A stretch of DNA of 64,000 nucleotides from an uncultured Serinicoccus sp. (GTDB taxonomy: Bacteria; Actinomycetota; Actinomycetes; Actinomycetales; Dermatophilaceae): NCBI RefSeq assembly GCF_947487915.1, contig NZ_CANKYH010000004.1, positions 303,651 to 367,650 of the forward strand, written 5' to 3'. The notes beneath the pieces were generated by a model. It was given only the letters and a program-made list of their open reading frames with translations, was not told the origin of the DNA and did not search any database. Shown here in pieces: positions 44,246-53,582 of the stretch. Both the position numbers and the translations under genes were made by a program. Every line of letters begins with the position of its first letter. Positions within the stretch are counted from its first letter, which is position 1.

Positions 44246-45814
44246 TCAGCGGTGGCTGCCGACCAGGTCCGACCGGGACTCGCCCAGGGACTCGACCTGC
44301 GGCGTGCCGCCGTCGCTCTCCCGGACCTCGGCCTCGGCGGCGATCTGCTCGATCCGCTCACCCACGCCCTGGTGGATGTTCCGCCAGTACTCGTAGACCC
44401 GCTGGCGGATCATCGGGTCGCAGGCGCCCATCATGCCGCCGACCGTCTGGGCGAGCCGCTCGCGCTGGGCGTCGTCGTAGACCTCGCCCACCAGCAGCGC
44501 GGCCTGCCCCGTGTCGCTGTCGTCCTCGCGGAGGTCGTAGGCCTGGCGGACCAGCTCGCCGTCGGCCTCCCAGCCGTTCTCCACCGGGCCGGTCCGGTCC
44601 GACCACGGGCGCCCGTAGGAGTTCGTGACGTAGGTGGGCTGGCTCCCCGAGTGCAGGTAGGCCATCGGCCCGTCGAACTGGTAGGCGTTGACCTGCACCT
44701 TGGGCTGGTTCACCGGCAGGTGGGTGAAGTTGGCACCGATGCGGTGACGCTGGGCGTCCGGGTAGGAGAACACCCGGGCGAGCAGCATCTTGTCGGGGGA
44801 GACGCCCGTGCCGACCACCTGGTTGGACGGCGAGAACGCCACCTGCTCGATCTGGGCGAACCAGTTCTCCGGGTTGCGGTTCAGCGTCATCCGGCCCACC
44901 TTGATGAGCGGGTAGTCCGAGTGCGGCCACACCTTGGTGAGGTCGAACGGGTTGTAGCGGTAGGTCTTGGCCTCGTCGTACGGCATGACCTGCACCAGCA
45001 GGGTCCAGCTGGGGTGGTCGCCGCGGTCGATCGCCTCGAAGAGGTCCCGCCGGTGGTAGTCGGCGTCGGAGCCGGCGAGCCGGTCGGCCTCCTCGTTGCT
45101 GATGTTGTGGACCCCCTGGTCGCTGTGCCAGTGGTACTTCACCCAGAAGCGCTCACCCTGCTCGTTGACCCACATGTAGGTGTGCGAGGAGTAGCCGTTC
45201 ATCTCGCGCCACGTCCTCGGCAGCCCACGGTCGCCCATGAGGTAGCTCACCTGGTGCGAGGACTCGGGGTTGGCGGTCCAGAAGTCCCACTGCATGTTGG
45301 GGTCGCGCAGCCCGCTGTCCGGGGTGCGGCGCTGGGACCGGATGAAGTTGGGGAACTTCAGCGGGTCCCGCACGAAGAAGATGGGGGTGTTGTTGCCGAC
45401 GATGTCCAGGTTGCCCTCGTCGGTGTAGAGCCGCACCGAGAAGCCGCGCACGTCCCGCCAGGTGTCGGGCGAGCCCTGCTCGCCGGCGACGGTGGAGAAC
45501 CGGGAGATGACCTCGCTGCTGGCGCCCGGCTGGAAGATGCCGGCCTTGGTGTAGGCGGAGACGTCCTCGGTGGTCTCGAACGTGCCGAAGGCGCCGGAGC
45601 CCTTGGCGTGGGGCAGCCGCTCCGGGACCTTCTCCCGGTCGAAGTGCGCCAGCGCCTCGACGAGGCTCACGTCGTGCAGCATGAGCGGGCCGTTCGGCCC
45701 GACCGAGAGGCTGTTGCGGTCGGAGTCGTGGGGGGCGCCGTTGGTGGTGGTGCCTCCGGTGGGCTCGGGGCCCTGACCGGAGTGCTCGGCGTTCACGTAT
45801 CCGGGGTAGGTCAT
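44246..45814 (-). CDS. katA: Catalase, monofunctional heme type
   Basis: 522 residues from ATG 45814, with AAGGAG upstream. It dismutates hydrogen peroxide. Catalytic His69 ([13 protein letters not shown]), Asn142 (VGNNTPIFF) and proximal heme ligand Tyr351 ([14 protein letters not shown]) are all present. Length is that of small-subunit catalases. The start overlaps the Fur-type regulator stop (ATGA), so the two are coupled, and expression should respond to peroxide through that regulator. A longer frame to 45886 has no ribosome site. Confidence 0.95.
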   Translation of the reverse strand: MTYPGYVNAEHSGQGPEPTGGTTTNGAPHDSDRNSLSVGPNGPLMLHDVSLVEALAHFDREKVPERLPHAKGSGAFGTFETTEDVSAYTKAGIFQPGASSEVISRFSTVAGEQGSPDTWRDVRGFSVRLYTDEGNLDIVGNNTPIFFVRDPLKFPNFIRSQRRTPDSGLRDPNMQWDFWTANPESSHQVSYLMGDRGLPRTWREMNGYSSHTYMWVNEQGERFWVKYHWHSDQGVHNISNEEADRLAGSDADYHRRDLFEAIDRGDHPSWTLLVQVMPYDEAKTYRYNPFDLTKVWPHSDYPLIKVGRMTLNRNPENWFAQIEQVAFSPSNQVVGTGVSPDKMLLARVFSYPDAQRHRIGANFTHLPVNQPKVQVNAYQFDGPMAYLHSGSQPTYVTNSYGRPWSDRTGPVENGWEADGELVRQAYDLREDDSDTGQAALLVGEVYDDAQRERLAQTVGGMMGACDPMIRQRVYEYWRNIHQGVGERIEQIAAEAEVRESDGGTPQVESLGESRSDLVGSHR

Positions 45815-46290
45815 ACCTGCTCCTTGGGATGGGTGGATGGGACATCGGTGGTCTGGTGGGTCGCCCGATCGCGACACGCGGGGCACAGGCCCCAGTAGAT
45901 GACCTCGGCCTCGTCGACCTCGAACCCCACGGCGCTCGCGCCGGTCGTGTCGACGCAGGGAGCCGTCCCGACGACGCAGGGCACGTCGACGAGTACCTCG
46001 CAGGCGCGGCAGACGACGTGGTGGTGGTTGTCCCCGAGGTCCAGCTCGTAGCGCGCCACCGCGTGCGCCGGCTGGATCCGACGCACGAGCCGCGCCGAGG
46101 TGAGGACCCGCAGCACGTCATACACGCCCTGGACGGACACGCCCCGGTGCTGCGCCCTGGTGAGCCGCACCACGTCGGTCGCCTCGAGGTGGGGGTGACG
46201 GTGGAGGGTGTCGAGGACGGCCAACCGAGGGGGCGTGACCCGCAGACCGACGCCCCGGAGGGTGTCGGCGGAGGCGGCTGACGGGGTCAT
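45811..46290 (-). CDS. Fur-family regulator (FurA/CatR-like)
   Basis: 159 residues. N-terminal winged helix ([20 protein letters not shown]) and dimer domain with [18 protein letters not shown]. Two CxxC pairs (Cys94/Cys97 and Cys136/Cys139) form the structural zinc site, and the His cluster 89-91 belongs to the regulatory metal site. Actinobacterial homologues next to catalase genes (CatR, FurA) repress them until oxidised by peroxide. It is translationally coupled to katA. A 7-bp inverted repeat 20 bases upstream of the start is its probable operator. Confidence 0.9.
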   Translation of the reverse strand: MTPSAASADTLRGVGLRVTPPRLAVLDTLHRHPHLEATDVVRLTRAQHRGVSVQGVYDVLRVLTSARLVRRIQPAHAVARYELDLGDNHHHVVCRACEVLVDVPCVVGTAPCVDTTGASAVGFEVDEAEVIYWGLCPACRDRATHQTTDVPSTHPKEQV

Positions 46291-46309
46291 GCCCCCACCT
46301 GATCACGAA

Positions 46310-46328
46310 AACTTGAACGACTCAAGTT
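46310..46328. promoter_or_regulatory. Probable CatR/FurA operator
   Basis: AACTTGA-ACGAC-TCAAGTT: perfect 7-bp arms with a 5-base spacer in an AT-rich island, 20 bases upstream of the fur-katA start. It resembles the CatR box upstream of Streptomyces catA-catR, from memory. Confidence 0.7.
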
Positions 46329-46576
46329 GGGGTCGGCGTCCCGATGCCCCTGGTCAGCGAGGGGCAAAGGTTCGGTATGAAGATCGTCAAGTTCGTTGCG
46401 CCCTGGGAAACCGTCTCCATAGTGTCGAGGACGAGCCGGGGAGTTCGTCCTCGGCGTCCAAGGGTGGATCCGGGGAGGGTGGTAGGCCGCGCACCGCGGC
46501 CCTGACGGGACTGCTGGACGACGACGGCATCCCTGCCGCGTCGACGACGTACCGCTCAAGGAAGTAGGGCATGTAG

Positions 46577-49500
46577 ATGCATTCACCATCCCGACGGCGC
46601 TGGTGGGCCACCCTGGCCACCGGCGCCTTGCTCGTCCCGGGAGCCGCGACGCTCCCGGCCTCCGCGGAGCCGCTGGCTGCCGGCCCGGAGGAGAAGATCG
46701 AAGCAGCGGTCGACGCCGCCCTGGAGGACGAGGGACGCTCGGACGTCTGGGTCCGGTTCGCCGACCGGCCCGACCTGGCGAAGTTCGCCTCGATCACCGA
46801 CTGGGACAAGCGTGGCCAGGCCGTCGCGGACGCGTTGCAGGCGTCCGCGTCGCAGAGCCAGGCCGACCTGCGGCAGGAGCTGGACGACGCCGGGGTGGAG
46901 TACCGCAGCTTCTGGGCGACCAACTCGATCCGGGTCGACGCCGCCGACCTCGACCTGGTGACGTCGATGGCGTCCGAGCAGGGCGTCGAGGGCATCTACG
47001 CGCCGATGGAGATCGAGCTGCCGCCCCTCAAGGTGGAGGAGCCGCAGATGGCGCCGGCCGCCGTCGAGTGGGGCGTCGACGACGTCAACGCGCCCGAGGT
47101 GTGGAACGACCTCGGCATCCGGGGGGAGGGTGTCGTCGTCGCCACCATCGACTCCGGTGCGCAGTACGACCACCCGGCGCTGGTGAACTCCTACCGCGGC
47201 AACAACGGCGACGGCACCTTCGACCACGACTACAACTGGTTCGACGCCGCCGGAACCTCGCCCGACGCCCCGGCGGACGGCGACGGGCACGGCACCCACG
47301 TGACCGGGACCATGGTCGGCGACGACGGCGGGGACAACCAGGTGGGCGTGGCCCCCGGCGCCACGTGGATCGCCGCCAACGGCTGCTGCCCCAGTGACGC
47401 GGCGCTCATCGCCTCCGGCGAGTGGATGCTGGAGCCCACCGACCTCCAGGGCGAGAACCCGGACGTCTCGAAGCGGCCGCACATCATCAACAACAGCTGG
47501 GGTACCACCGCCCCCTCGAACGCCCCCTTCATGGAGGACATCATCGAGGCCTGGGCCGCCAGCGGTCAGTTCGGCGTCTTCGCCAACGGCAACTCCGGCC
47601 CCTCCTGCGAGAGCTCGGGCTCGCCCGGCAGCCGCATCGTGGCCTACAGCGTCGGCAACTACAACATCAACCACACCATCTCCGGCACGTCCGGACGCGG
47701 TGCCGGTCAGGACGGGGAGATCAAGCCGAACATCTCGGCACCGGGCAGCGCGGTGCGCTCCTCGGTCCCGGGCAACGGCTACGCCGTCTACAGCGGCACC
47801 TCCATGGCCAGCCCGCATGTCGCGGGCGCGGTGGCGTTGGCCTGGTCCGGCGCCCCGGCGCTCGTCGGCGATGTCGAGGGCACGCGCAACCTGCTCAACG
47901 GCACGGCGATCGACACCGAGGACCTGCAGTGCGGCGGCACCGCCGAGGACAACAACGTCTTCGGCGAGGGTCGGCTGGACGCCCTCGAGCTGGTGACCTC
48001 CTCGCCCATCGGGGACGCGGGCACGCTGGAAGGCACGGTCACGGACGCCGGCAGCGGCGACCCGCTCGCCGACGCCTCCGTCGTCATCGAGGGCGCCACC
48101 GAGCGTGAGCTCCTCACCGGCGAGGCGGGCGGCTACTCGGCCACCCTGTCCTCGGGTGACTACGACCTCACCATGAGCAAGTTCGGGTATGCCACCGAGA
48201 CCGCGAGCGCCACCGTCGAGCCGGGTGGGACGACCACCGTCGACGCGGCGCTCGAGCCGGTCCCGAGCGGGACCGTGACGGGCACCGTCACCGACGGCTC
48301 CGGCTACGGCTTCCCGCTCTACGCGCGGGTGAGTGCCGAGGGGACCCCCGCGGCGGCCTACACCGACCCCGAGACCGGCGAGTTCTCGCTGGACCTGCCC
48401 GAGGGCGAGACCTTCGAGCTCACCGTGCAGGCGCAGTACCCCGGCTACCTCTCCACGACGGTCGAGGCCTCCGCCGGAGGCGAGGGCCTCGACGTCTCCG
48501 TCCCGGTCGACGCCGCGACGTGCACCGCCCCCGGCTACGCCTACGAGGTCGACGGGGTGACCGAGGGCTTCGACGAGGCGTCCGTGCCCGAGGGCTGGGA
48601 GGTCCTCGACGAGGCAGGGACCGGTGAGGTCTGGCGGTTCGACGACCCGGGTGAGCGCGGCAACCTGACCGGTGGTGAGGGCGGCTTCGCGGTCGTCGAC
48701 TCCGACTTCTACGGGTCGGGCGGCAGCCAGGACACCTACCTCGTCAGCCCGTCCGTCGACATGAGTGACCTGTCCGAGCCCGTCGTCGGCTTCCAGCAGG
48801 ACTTCTACGCCCTGGGCGCGGACCTGGCCGATGTCGAGCTCAGCACCGACGGTGGCGAGACCTGGACGACCGTCCTGAGCCAGGACAACTCCGTCCGCGG
48901 GCCTGCGGAGCAGGTCGTGCAGCTGCCCGACGCGGCGGGTGAGTCCGACGTCAAGGTGGCCTTCCACTACCACCAGGCCTCCTACGCCTGGTGGTGGCAG
49001 GTCGACGACGTCTTCCTGGGCAACCGGGCCTGCTCGCCCACCGGCGAGGGCGGCTACGTGGTCGGCAACGTCTACGGTGAGGAGGACGGCGAGGGTGTCG
49101 TCGGCGCGACCGTCAGCAACGTGGACGCGCCGGAGGAGTCCGGCACCACGATGGCGACCCCGTCGGACGACAACCTGGACGACGGCTTCTACTGGCTGTT
49201 CTCGGCCTCCCCGGGGACGCACCCGTTCGAGGCCTCGGCCCGCGGCTTCGCGTCCACCACGCAGGACGTCACCGTCGCCGCGTCCGACGCGGTGCGCGCG
49301 GACTTCGTCCTGGGCTCCGGCTTCGTCGTCGTGGACGAGAGCGAGATCGAGGTCTACCAGCCGCTCGGGTCGACGCGGAACCACCGGTTCTGGGTGAACA
49401 ACACCGGGTCCGGCGCCGCCGAGGTGACCATGACGGAGCAGGCCGGCGAGTTCGAGATCCTGCGCGTCGACGGTTCCACCGAGCGCATGGGTGCGAGCTA

Positions 49501-50950
49501 CGAGGGAGACGGGGGTGAGGTCGTCACGCTCGACGTGGAGACCTCGCTGGCCGCCGGGACCACCGGCCGGTTCGGCAGCACCGGTGCGGCCGACCCCGTC
49601 CGGGTGGCCGCCGACCCGTGGACCCCGCTGGGCAACTACCCGCGGGTGGCCATGGACAACCGCGTGGTGAACCTCGACGGCGACTGGTACACGCTGGGCG
49701 GCACGACCGGTTCGGCGGCCTTCGCCGACGTCAACCGCTACGACCCCGCCGCCATGGAGTGGGTCGCGGCGGCCGCCCTGCCGGAGGCCGCCTCGGCGGT
49801 CACCGCCGGTGCGGTCGACGGCCGGATCGTGGTCACGGGTGGCTGGGTGGACGGCGGCGTCTCGAGCGCCACCCACACCTACGACCCCGGCTCCGACTCC
49901 TGGTCGTCGGCGGCGGAGGCTCCGGAGGCCCGGTCGGCCGCCGGGACCGCGGTCCTGGACGGGATGCTCTACTCGGTGGGTGGCTGCACGACGGCCGACT
50001 GCACCCCGATGAGCGACACGGTCATGGCCTACGACGCGGCCGACGACAGCTGGCAGCAGCTGGCCGACTACCCGGTCGCGGCCGCCTTCGTCGTCTGCGG
50101 CGGGGCCGACGGTCAGGTGCTGTGCTCGGGTGGCAACCCGGGCTCCGGCGGGATCGCCGACACCTACGCCTACGACCCGGGCAGCGACAGCTGGACCGAG
50201 CTGCCCGACGCCCCGGCCGACCACTGGGCCGCCCAGGCCTCTGCCGCCAACGGCCAGCTGGTCGTCAACGGTGGGGTCCAGGGTGGTGCCGTCACCAACG
50301 CGAGCTTCGCGCTCGACGGTGCGTCCGGCGAGTGGTCGGAGATCCCGGCCAGCAGCGCCGCGGTCTACCGCGGTGGCATGGCCTGCGGCATCGCCAAGGT
50401 CGGTGGCTCGACCGGCGGCTTCACCCCGATCGACGTGGCCGAGCAGCTGCCTGGCTACGACGAGTGCGGGTCGAGCGCGGCGGACGTCGACTGGCTGACC
50501 GTGGACCCGATGGAGTTCACCCTCGAGCCGGGTGAGCGGGTGCGGGTCACCGTCACCACCGACGCCAACGTCGCCCAGCCGGGGGACTACACCGCCGGTA
50601 TCGGTATCCGGACGAACACCCCGCAGGACCTCGAGCCGATCGGCGTGACGATGCATGTCACGCCGCCGCGCAACTGGGGCAAGATGCAGGGCGCCGTCGA
50701 AGGGATCGAGTGCGACACGTCGCGGGTCGGCCTCGGAGGTGCCGTCGTGGACCTCACCCCCAACAAGGGTGACGACCCCGGCTACAGCCTCATCACCGAG
50801 GACGACGGGTCGTACGCCTACTGGGTGATCACGGGTCGGTACCAGACGATCGTCGCCAAGGACGGGTACCGTCCGACGGTGGACGACGTGCGGGTGCCGC
50901 GGGGCCGGATCGTGACGGAGGACTTCGCCCTCCGCAAGATCGGGTGCTGA
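46577..50950 (+). CDS. Secreted S8 subtilase with multi-domain C-terminus including Kelch-like repeats
   Basis: 1457 residues, preceded by GGAAGTAGGG. Signal peptide residues 1-30 (ending PASAEP). Subtilisin triad Asp192 (ATIDSG), His238 (GHGTHVTG) and Ser409 (GTSMASPH); an inhibitor-like propeptide occupies about 33-150. Then come carboxypeptidase-regulatory-like beta domains (about 483-561, 565-648, 826-914), a MAM/jelly-roll-like domain (about 655-818), a Kelch-like beta-propeller (about 1011-1275, with repeated TYDPGSDSW-type motifs) and a last beta domain ending RKIGC. No LPxTG or SLH anchor. Probably an extracellular protease binding large substrates or surfaces. Confidence 0.88.
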   Translation: MHSPSRRRWWATLATGALLVPGAATLPASAEPLAAGPEEKIEAAVDAALEDEGRSDVWVRFADRPDLAKFASITDWDKRGQAVADALQASASQSQADLRQELDDAGVEYRSFWATNSIRVDAADLDLVTSMASEQGVEGIYAPMEIELPPLKVEEPQMAPAAVEWGVDDVNAPEVWNDLGIRGEGVVVATIDSGAQYDHPALVNSYRGNNGDGTFDHDYNWFDAAGTSPDAPADGDGHGTHVTGTMVGDDGGDNQVGVAPGATWIAANGCCPSDAALIASGEWMLEPTDLQGENPDVSKRPHIINNSWGTTAPSNAPFMEDIIEAWAASGQFGVFANGNSGPSCESSGSPGSRIVAYSVGNYNINHTISGTSGRGAGQDGEIKPNISAPGSAVRSSVPGNGYAVYSGTSMASPHVAGAVALAWSGAPALVGDVEGTRNLLNGTAIDTEDLQCGGTAEDNNVFGEGRLDALELVTSSPIGDAGTLEGTVTDAGSGDPLADASVVIEGATERELLTGEAGGYSATLSSGDYDLTMSKFGYATETASATVEPGGTTTVDAALEPVPSGTVTGTVTDGSGYGFPLYARVSAEGTPAAAYTDPETGEFSLDLPEGETFELTVQAQYPGYLSTTVEASAGGEGLDVSVPVDAATCTAPGYAYEVDGVTEGFDEASVPEGWEVLDEAGTGEVWRFDDPGERGNLTGGEGGFAVVDSDFYGSGGSQDTYLVSPSVDMSDLSEPVVGFQQDFYALGADLADVELSTDGGETWTTVLSQDNSVRGPAEQVVQLPDAAGESDVKVAFHYHQASYAWWWQVDDVFLGNRACSPTGEGGYVVGNVYGEEDGEGVVGATVSNVDAPEESGTTMATPSDDNLDDGFYWLFSASPGTHPFEASARGFASTTQDVTVAASDAVRADFVLGSGFVVVDESEIEVYQPLGSTRNHRFWVNNTGSGAAEVTMTEQAGEFEILRVDGSTERMGASYEGDGGEVVTLDVETSLAAGTTGRFGSTGAADPVRVAADPWTPLGNYPRVAMDNRVVNLDGDWYTLGGTTGSAAFADVNRYDPAAMEWVAAAALPEAASAVTAGAVDGRIVVTGGWVDGGVSSATHTYDPGSDSWSSAAEAPEARSAAGTAVLDGMLYSVGGCTTADCTPMSDTVMAYDAADDSWQQLADYPVAAAFVVCGGADGQVLCSGGNPGSGGIADTYAYDPGSDSWTELPDAPADHWAAQASAANGQLVVNGGVQGGAVTNASFALDGASGEWSEIPASSAAVYRGGMACGIAKVGGSTGGFTPIDVAEQLPGYDECGSSAADVDWLTVDPMEFTLEPGERVRVTVTTDANVAQPGDYTAGIGIRTNTPQDLEPIGVTMHVTPPRNWGKMQGAVEGIECDTSRVGLGGAVVDLTPNKGDDPGYSLITEDDGSYAYWVITGRYQTIVAKDGYRPTVDDVRVPRGRIVTEDFALRKIGC

Positions 50951-50987
50951 GGGGAGGCTGACCGCCAGGTCAGCAGCCCTCACACCA

Positions 50988-51023
50988 GGCGGCCCGTCCC
51001 GACAGAGCTCGGGGCGGGCCGCC
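50988..51023 (+). terminator. Terminator after the subtilase gene
   Basis: GGCGGCCCGTCCC pairs with GGGGCGGGCCGCC (one mismatch) across a 10-base loop, 38 bases after the stop codon. It separates the subtilase from the infC leader. Confidence 0.75.
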
Positions 51024-51032
51024 CCCGTCTGC

Positions 51033-51273
51033 TACCCTGGACACTGACCAGTCGGGCGTTCGTGCGCCCGACGTGCAAGAGAGGCCCCCGCCTCCACCCG
51101 CGTCGACCGTCCAGGTCGCCGGGTCCCGGTCCCGCGCGGTGCATGCACCGAGCGGGTGTGTGGCTCTCGCGATCCGTCGCGAGGGCGCCACGGTCGGCCT
51201 CTTGCGCACCCGGTGCCAGGAGGCCTTTCTGGTGCTCGGGGTCGTCACGACACGACGACGAAGGAGCAGGCAC
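51033..51273 (+). promoter_or_regulatory. Promoter and long structured leader of infC-rpmI-rplT
   Basis: TACCCT at 51033-51038 is a possible -10 box. The roughly 230-base leader has a strong hairpin GTCGGGCG-TTCGTG-CGCCCGAC at 51051-51072 and a second stem CTCGCGA/TCGCGAG near 51167-51184. Leaders of infC-rplT operons often mediate autoregulation by L20 or IF3 in other bacteria; that role here is inference. Confidence 0.5.
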
Positions 51274-51888
51274 ATCAGCGAGCCTCGCATCAACGACCGC
51301 ATCCGGGTCCCGGAAGTGCGGTTGGTGGGCCCCAACGGGGAACAGGTCGGCATCGTGCGCGTCGAGGACGCGCTGCGGCTGGCGGCCGAGGCCGACCTCG
51401 ACCTGGTCGAGGTCGCCCCGATGGCGCGCCCTCCGGTCGCCAAGCTCATGGACTACGGCAAGTACAAGTACGAAACCGCCATGAAGGCCAGGGAAGCGCG
51501 CAAGAACCAGGTCAACACGGTCATCAAGGAGATCAAGCTCCGCCCGAAGATCGACGACCACGACTACGGCACCAAGAAGGGCCACGTCGTGCGCTTCCTC
51601 AAGGCGGGCGACAAGGTCAAGGTGACCATCATGTTCCGTGGCCGCGAGCAGTCCCGGCCCGAGCTGGGCTTCCGGCTGCTGCAGCGGCTGGCCGAGGACG
51701 TGATCGAGCTGGGTCACGTCGAGAGCGCGCCCAAGCAGGACGGCCGCAACATGGTCATGGTGCTCGGTCCCACCGCCAAGAAGGCCCAGGTCCGGCAGGC
51801 GAAGCGTCGGGACGCCGAGCGCGCCCAGGGTGAGCAGCCCGCCGGCCCGGCGGACGACGGGGCAGCCCTCGCCGGCGACGCCCAGTGA
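51274..51888 (+). CDS. infC: Translation initiation factor IF-3, with ATC start codon
   Basis: 204 residues starting at ATC 51274 ([20 protein letters not shown]). AAGGAG lies seven bases upstream of this codon, and homologues begin here; no ATG, GTG or TTG fits. IF-3 binds the 30S subunit and rejects non-standard start codons, so an ATC start allows autoregulation, as known for the AUU start in E. coli. The N-domain, linker and C-domain are complete; a roughly 25-residue Ala/Gly/Asp-rich tail is extra. Confidence 0.92.
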   Translation: MSEPRINDRIRVPEVRLVGPNGEQVGIVRVEDALRLAAEADLDLVEVAPMARPPVAKLMDYGKYKYETAMKAREARKNQVNTVIKEIKLRPKIDDHDYGTKKGHVVRFLKAGDKVKVTIMFRGREQSRPELGFRLLQRLAEDVIELGHVESAPKQDGRNMVMVLGPTAKKAQVRQAKRRDAERAQGEQPAGPADDGAALAGDAQ

Positions 51889-51993
51889 GCGTGCGGGCGC
51901 GAGCGCACGGCTCGGGCCCGCGACCACCGGCATACCCCACAGAACCACGCCCGGCACCCCGGGCGAGACGATGACGACGAAGGAGATCGGCTC

Positions 51994-52188
51994 ATGCCGA
52001 AGATGAAGACCCACAGCGGCGCCAAGAAGCGGTTCCGCGTGACGGGTTCCGGCAAGCTCATGCACCAGCGCGCGCGCCACGTGCACAAGTTCCAGGAGCG
52101 CAGCAGCCAGGCCGCGCGCCGGCTGGTCAACGACAAGGAGGTCGCGCCCAGCGACGTCCGCAAGGTCAAGAAGATGCTCGGTCTCTGA
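51994..52188 (+). CDS. rpmI: 50S ribosomal protein L35
   Basis: 64 residues, very basic, beginning [26 protein letters not shown] lies ten bases before the ATG. Component of the large subunit, encoded between infC and rplT in the conserved order. The protein is full length. Confidence 0.97.
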   Translation: MPKMKTHSGAKKRFRVTGSGKLMHQRARHVHKFQERSSQAARRLVNDKEVAPSDVRKVKKMLGL

Positions 52189-52243
52189 CCGGGCACCTTC
52201 CCCTCGAACCCACCCCCTGAAGCACTAGTCAAGGAGTACTCAC

Positions 52244-52630
52244 GTGGCACGCGTGAAGCGGGCGGTCAACGCCCACAAGAAGCGCCGGGTCGTCCTGGAG
52301 CGCGCCAGCGGTTACCGCGGGCAGCGCAGCCGGCTCTACCGCAAGGCCAAGGAGCAGGTCACCCACAGCCTGGTCTACAGCTACAACGACCGGCGCGCCC
52401 GCAAGGGTGACTTCCGTCGCCTCTGGATCCAGCGCATCAACGCCGGCGCCCGCGCCCACGGGATGACCTACAACCGGTTCATCCAGGGCCTCAAGGCCGC
52501 CGGCGTCGAGGTCGACCGCCGCATGCTGGCCGAGCTCGCCGTCCACGACGAGACGGCCTTCGCCGCGCTCGTCGAGCTCTCCCGCGCCAACGTGCCGGCC
52601 GTCGGCACCGCGGCCGAGTCCGCGGCCTGA
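52244..52630 (+). CDS. rplT: 50S ribosomal protein L20
   Basis: 128 residues from GTG 52244 ([15 protein letters not shown]), with AAGGAG upstream. It binds 23S rRNA early in assembly ([20 protein letters not shown] region). Family length is about 118, and the extra C-terminal Ala-rich residues are usual in actinobacteria. It is the third gene of the infC operon, followed after 31 bases by the rRNA methyltransferase. Confidence 0.97.
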   Translation: MARVKRAVNAHKKRRVVLERASGYRGQRSRLYRKAKEQVTHSLVYSYNDRRARKGDFRRLWIQRINAGARAHGMTYNRFIQGLKAAGVEVDRRMLAELAVHDETAFAALVELSRANVPAVGTAAESAA

Positions 52631-52661
52631 GCAGCCGTACGACGCACCGACGCCCCAGCGC

Positions 52662-53480
52662 ATGAGCGCCTCCGACCGTCCGCTGCTGAGCAACGCTCGC
52701 AGCGAACGGGTCCGGGAGGTCTCCGCGCTGGGGCGTCGTGCTGCCCGCGCGCGCTCGGGCAGGTTCCTCGTCGAGGGCCCGCAGGCCGTGCGCGAGCTGC
52801 TGCGGTATGCCGCCGGGCACGCCCGCGCGCTGTACGTCACCGCGGCGGCGGGGGAGCGGCATACCGAGATCCTCGTGGCGGCGCGGCGCGAGGACGTGCC
52901 GACCTGGACGTGCACCGAGGAGGTGCTGGCGGCGATGGCGGACACGGGTTCACCGCAGGGGGTGCTGGCCGTCGCCGAGCAGGTCGACGTGCCCCTCGAC
53001 CAGGCGCTGGACGCCGTGGGGCCGGGGGGCTTCGCCGTCGTCCTCACGCACGTGCGGGACCCCGGCAACGCGGGCACGGTGCTGCGGGGGGCGAGCGCCT
53101 TCGGTGCCGCGGCGGTGCTCGTGAGCGCCGCCTCGGTCGATGTGCACCACCCCAAGGTCGTGCGCTCCACCGTCGGGGCGCTCTTCCACCTGCCGGTCAG
53201 CGTGCGGACGCCGGTGGAGGAGCTGCTGGAGGCGTGCCGGGCGCGCGGGATCCGGCTGCTCGCCGCCGACGGGGCCGGCGAGGTCCCGCTCCCGGACGCC
53301 GACCTGGGCGGGCCGCACGCCTGGGTCCTCGGCAACGAGGCCTGGGGGATGCCCGCCGAGGTGCTCGCCTCGTGCGACGTCGGCGTCTCGATCCCCATCG
53401 AGCGGGCCGAGTCGCTGAACCTCGCGATGGCCGCGACGGTCTGCCTGCACGCCTCCGCGGCGGCCGCCGCCCGGCGCTGA
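52662..53480 (+). CDS. TrmH/SpoU-family RNA 2'-O-methyltransferase
   Basis: 272 residues. N-terminal substrate-binding domain (SGRFLVEGPQAVRELL) and C-terminal SPOUT knot domain with motif 1 HVRDPGNAGTVLRGA, motif 2 WVLGNEAWGMPAE and motif 3 IPIERAESLNLAMAAT. Methylates a ribose 2'-OH in rRNA or tRNA using SAM. In actinobacteria this gene follows rplT, and related proteins include the TsnR/AviRb resistance methyltransferases. The exact nucleotide is unknown. Confidence 0.9.
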   Translation: MSASDRPLLSNARSERVREVSALGRRAARARSGRFLVEGPQAVRELLRYAAGHARALYVTAAAGERHTEILVAARREDVPTWTCTEEVLAAMADTGSPQGVLAVAEQVDVPLDQALDAVGPGGFAVVLTHVRDPGNAGTVLRGASAFGAAAVLVSAASVDVHHPKVVRSTVGALFHLPVSVRTPVEELLEACRARGIRLLAADGAGEVPLPDADLGGPHAWVLGNEAWGMPAEVLASCDVGVSIPIERAESLNLAMAATVCLHASAAAAARR

Positions 53481-53569
53481 GGGTCCCGACGGCGCCCCCC
53501 GCCGCAGGGATGCTGTCCGGTCGGGCCGCCGCCGGGGAAACCCGGTCGTGGGGGTGCACGGCGCACACC

Positions 53570-53575
53570 TAGACT
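53570..53575 (+). promoter_or_regulatory. -10 box of pheS (leaderless)
   Basis: TAGACT, seven bases before GTG 53583; no Shine-Dalgarno sequence. Confidence 0.55.
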
Positions 53576-53582
53576 TGCGCAG

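Noticed and set aside
46583..50983. 1466-codon open frame antisense to the subtilase gene
   Set aside because: Long antisense frames are expected in very GC-rich genes; the translation is low in complexity (Arg, Gly, Val, Asp), has no recognisable domain, and lies wholly over a gene with a complete catalytic triad and signal peptide.
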